DNA of 6,912 nucleotides from Gammaproteobacteria bacterium (GTDB lineage Bacteria; Pseudomonadota; Gammaproteobacteria; Pseudomonadales; Cellvibrionaceae): positions 1 through 6,912 of the forward strand of contig JAGKWY010000166.1 in assembly GCA_021151625.1 (NCBI GenBank), in the 5' to 3' direction. Below, piece after piece: positions 5,830 to 6,912 of this stretch. The translations under genes and the position numbers were made by a program. The notes under the pieces are model-generated. The model worked only from the letters and a program-made list of their open reading frames with translations, was not told where the DNA came from and did no database searches. Numbering within the stretch: the stretch's first letter is position 1; every line of letters starts with the position of its first letter.

Positions 5830-6912
5830 TTGAATACCACAGAAAAAAACACTGAGTGGAATACCCGCCGTGCCGCCGAACTTTATGGTATCGACGAGTG
5901 GAGCAGCGGTTATTTTGGAATTTCTCCGGCCGGTGAAGTCGTTGTGCATGCACCTACGGCGGAAGGTGAAGCCACTGTTTCGCTAATGGATATTGTCGAT
6001 GGAATGCAGCAGCGCGGTTTGCAAATGCCGGTGTTGCTGCGGTTGGAAAATCTGGTCGATAAGCGTATTAGCATCCTCAATGATTCCTTTGCCCAGGCAA
6101 TTGAATCCAGCGGTTATCGCGGTCAATATCGCGGTGCATTTCCTATCAAAGTAAATCAGCAACGCCATGTGGTGGCGGAGATCGCCCGCTTTGGTGAACG
6201 CTATAACCATGGGTTGGAGGCGGGCAGTAAAGCGGAGTTAATGGTTGCATTGGCGATGCTGAGCAATCGCGAAAGCCTGATTATTTGTAATGGTTACAAA
6301 GACGCCGAATTTATTTCGCTGGGATTGCAAGCGCGCAAATTGGGCTTCAAATGTTTTTTTGTATTGGAAACACTGAGCGAACTGCAATCCGTCATTGAGC
6401 GTAGCCGCGCCTTGAATATTGAACCGCTCATTGGTGTGCGGTTAAAACTTTCCACTAAAGTGGAAGGGCACTGGAGCGCAGACAGCGGTGATCGCAGTTT
6501 GTTTGGCTTAAATACCAATGAATTGGTAACCGTTATTGACACACTGCGCGATGCCAATTTATTGCACTGCTTTCAATTGCTGCATTTCCATTTGGGTTCG
6601 CAAATTCCCAACATTCGCAGTATTCGCTCGGGAGTTTTGGAAGCCTGCCGTTATTACATTGAATTGGTGGGCGAGGGCGCACCGCTGGGGTATCTGGATT
6701 TAGGTGGTGGTCTGGCGATTGATTACGATGGAACCTGTAGCACTAACGGTCATAGCCGCAATTATTCAGTGCAAGAATATTGTATCGACGTGGTTGAAGC
6801 GATTCAGGAAAGTCTGGATAAACACCGTATCCCGCATCCGGTGATTGTCACTGAGTCCGGCCGTGCCACAGTCGCGCACACCTCGATTTTGTTATTCAAT
6901 ATTCTCGATGTA
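5830..6912 (+). CDS. speA: Biosynthetic arginine decarboxylase, N-terminal 361 residues (3' end outside window)
   Basis: SpeA is a PLP-dependent, fold-III decarboxylase that turns arginine into agmatine, the first step of the agmatine route to putrescine and spermidine. Family motifs seen are LYGIDEWSSGYFGI (18-31), FPIKVNQQ with the PLP-binding Lys107, GLEAGSKAEL (128-137), CNGYKDAEFI (153-162), LHFHLGSQIPNI (251-262), the phosphate-binding LDLGGGLAIDYDGT (289-302) and TESGRA (341-346). Full-length relatives have about 640-660 residues, so this is roughly the first 55%, mainly the PLP barrel. The start is TTG at 5830. An in-frame TGA at 5824-5826 excludes anything earlier, the next in-frame ATG (residue 53) is far too late, and homology to Pseudomonas SpeA already begins near residue 10. 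The ATG at 5823 is in another frame and stops after ten codons. No interruption is seen. Confidence 0.96.
   Translation, partial: MNTTEKNTEWNTRRAAELYGIDEWSSGYFGISPAGEVVVHAPTAEGEATVSLMDIVDGMQQRGLQMPVLLRLENLVDKRISILNDSFAQAIESSGYRGQYRGAFPIKVNQQRHVVAEIARFGERYNHGLEAGSKAELMVALAMLSNRESLIICNGYKDAEFISLGLQARKLGFKCFFVLETLSELQSVIERSRALNIEPLIGVRLKLSTKVEGHWSADSGDRSLFGLNTNELVTVIDTLRDANLLHCFQLLHFHLGSQIPNIRSIRSGVLEACRYYIELVGEGAPLGYLDLGGGLAIDYDGTCSTNGHSRNYSVQEYCIDVVEAIQESLDKHRIPHPVIVTESGRATVAHTSILLFNILDV

Noticed and set aside
5823..5855. ATG at 5823 as the speA start
   Set aside because: It is out of frame with the SpeA homology and reaches TGA after ten codons. It is also only three bases from the AGGAG.

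Overview
The window reads as chromosomal DNA of a gammaproteobacterium. The partial SucC and SucD proteins are close to their Escherichia coli and Pseudomonas counterparts. A secreted family 10 pectate lyase and a biosynthetic arginine decarboxylase fit a plant-polysaccharide degrader of the Cellvibrio type. That genus assignment is an inference from gene content and needs a database search. All recognised genes lie on the + strand.

Layout. Bases 1-1651 hold the end of sucC and then sucD, the two subunits of succinyl-CoA synthetase, 12 bases apart in a TCA-cycle operon. SucD is colinear with the E. coli protein up to residue 267. Its usual last ~22 residues are then replaced by five unrelated ones, and no reading frame downstream restores them. 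Directly after this break, at 1749-3071, lies a 440-residue protein of a very different kind. It has a low-complexity Gln/Ala/Ser-rich leader with a 16-residue repeat, then a DUF4157 ('eCIS core') domain with an HEAWH motif, then an AT-rich C-terminal domain with a PD...ENK pattern typical of PD-(D/E)XK nucleases. I read it as an orphan polymorphic toxin or effector of the class linked to extracellular contractile injection systems, inserted as an accessory gene behind sucD. No injection-system structural gene and no obvious immunity gene is in the window.

Bases 3202-3825 encode a six-helix MarC-family inner-membrane protein closest in motifs to E. coli YchE. Bases 4004-5638 encode an exported pectate lyase of polysaccharide lyase family 10 with a long C-terminal extension. 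Bases 5830-6912 encode the first 361 residues of biosynthetic arginine decarboxylase (SpeA), which runs off the window and makes agmatine for polyamine synthesis. speA probably starts at TTG. It has a roughly 145-base leader holding a candidate promoter, a 25-codon leader reading frame and a small stem that would bury the ribosome binding site.

The genes do not form one pathway. The window is a core-metabolism backbone (sucCD, marC-like, speA) with a lifestyle gene (pectate lyase) and a probable horizontally acquired toxin gene. The points most worth a second look are the replaced sucD 3' end, the DUF4157-nuclease fusion and the speA leader.
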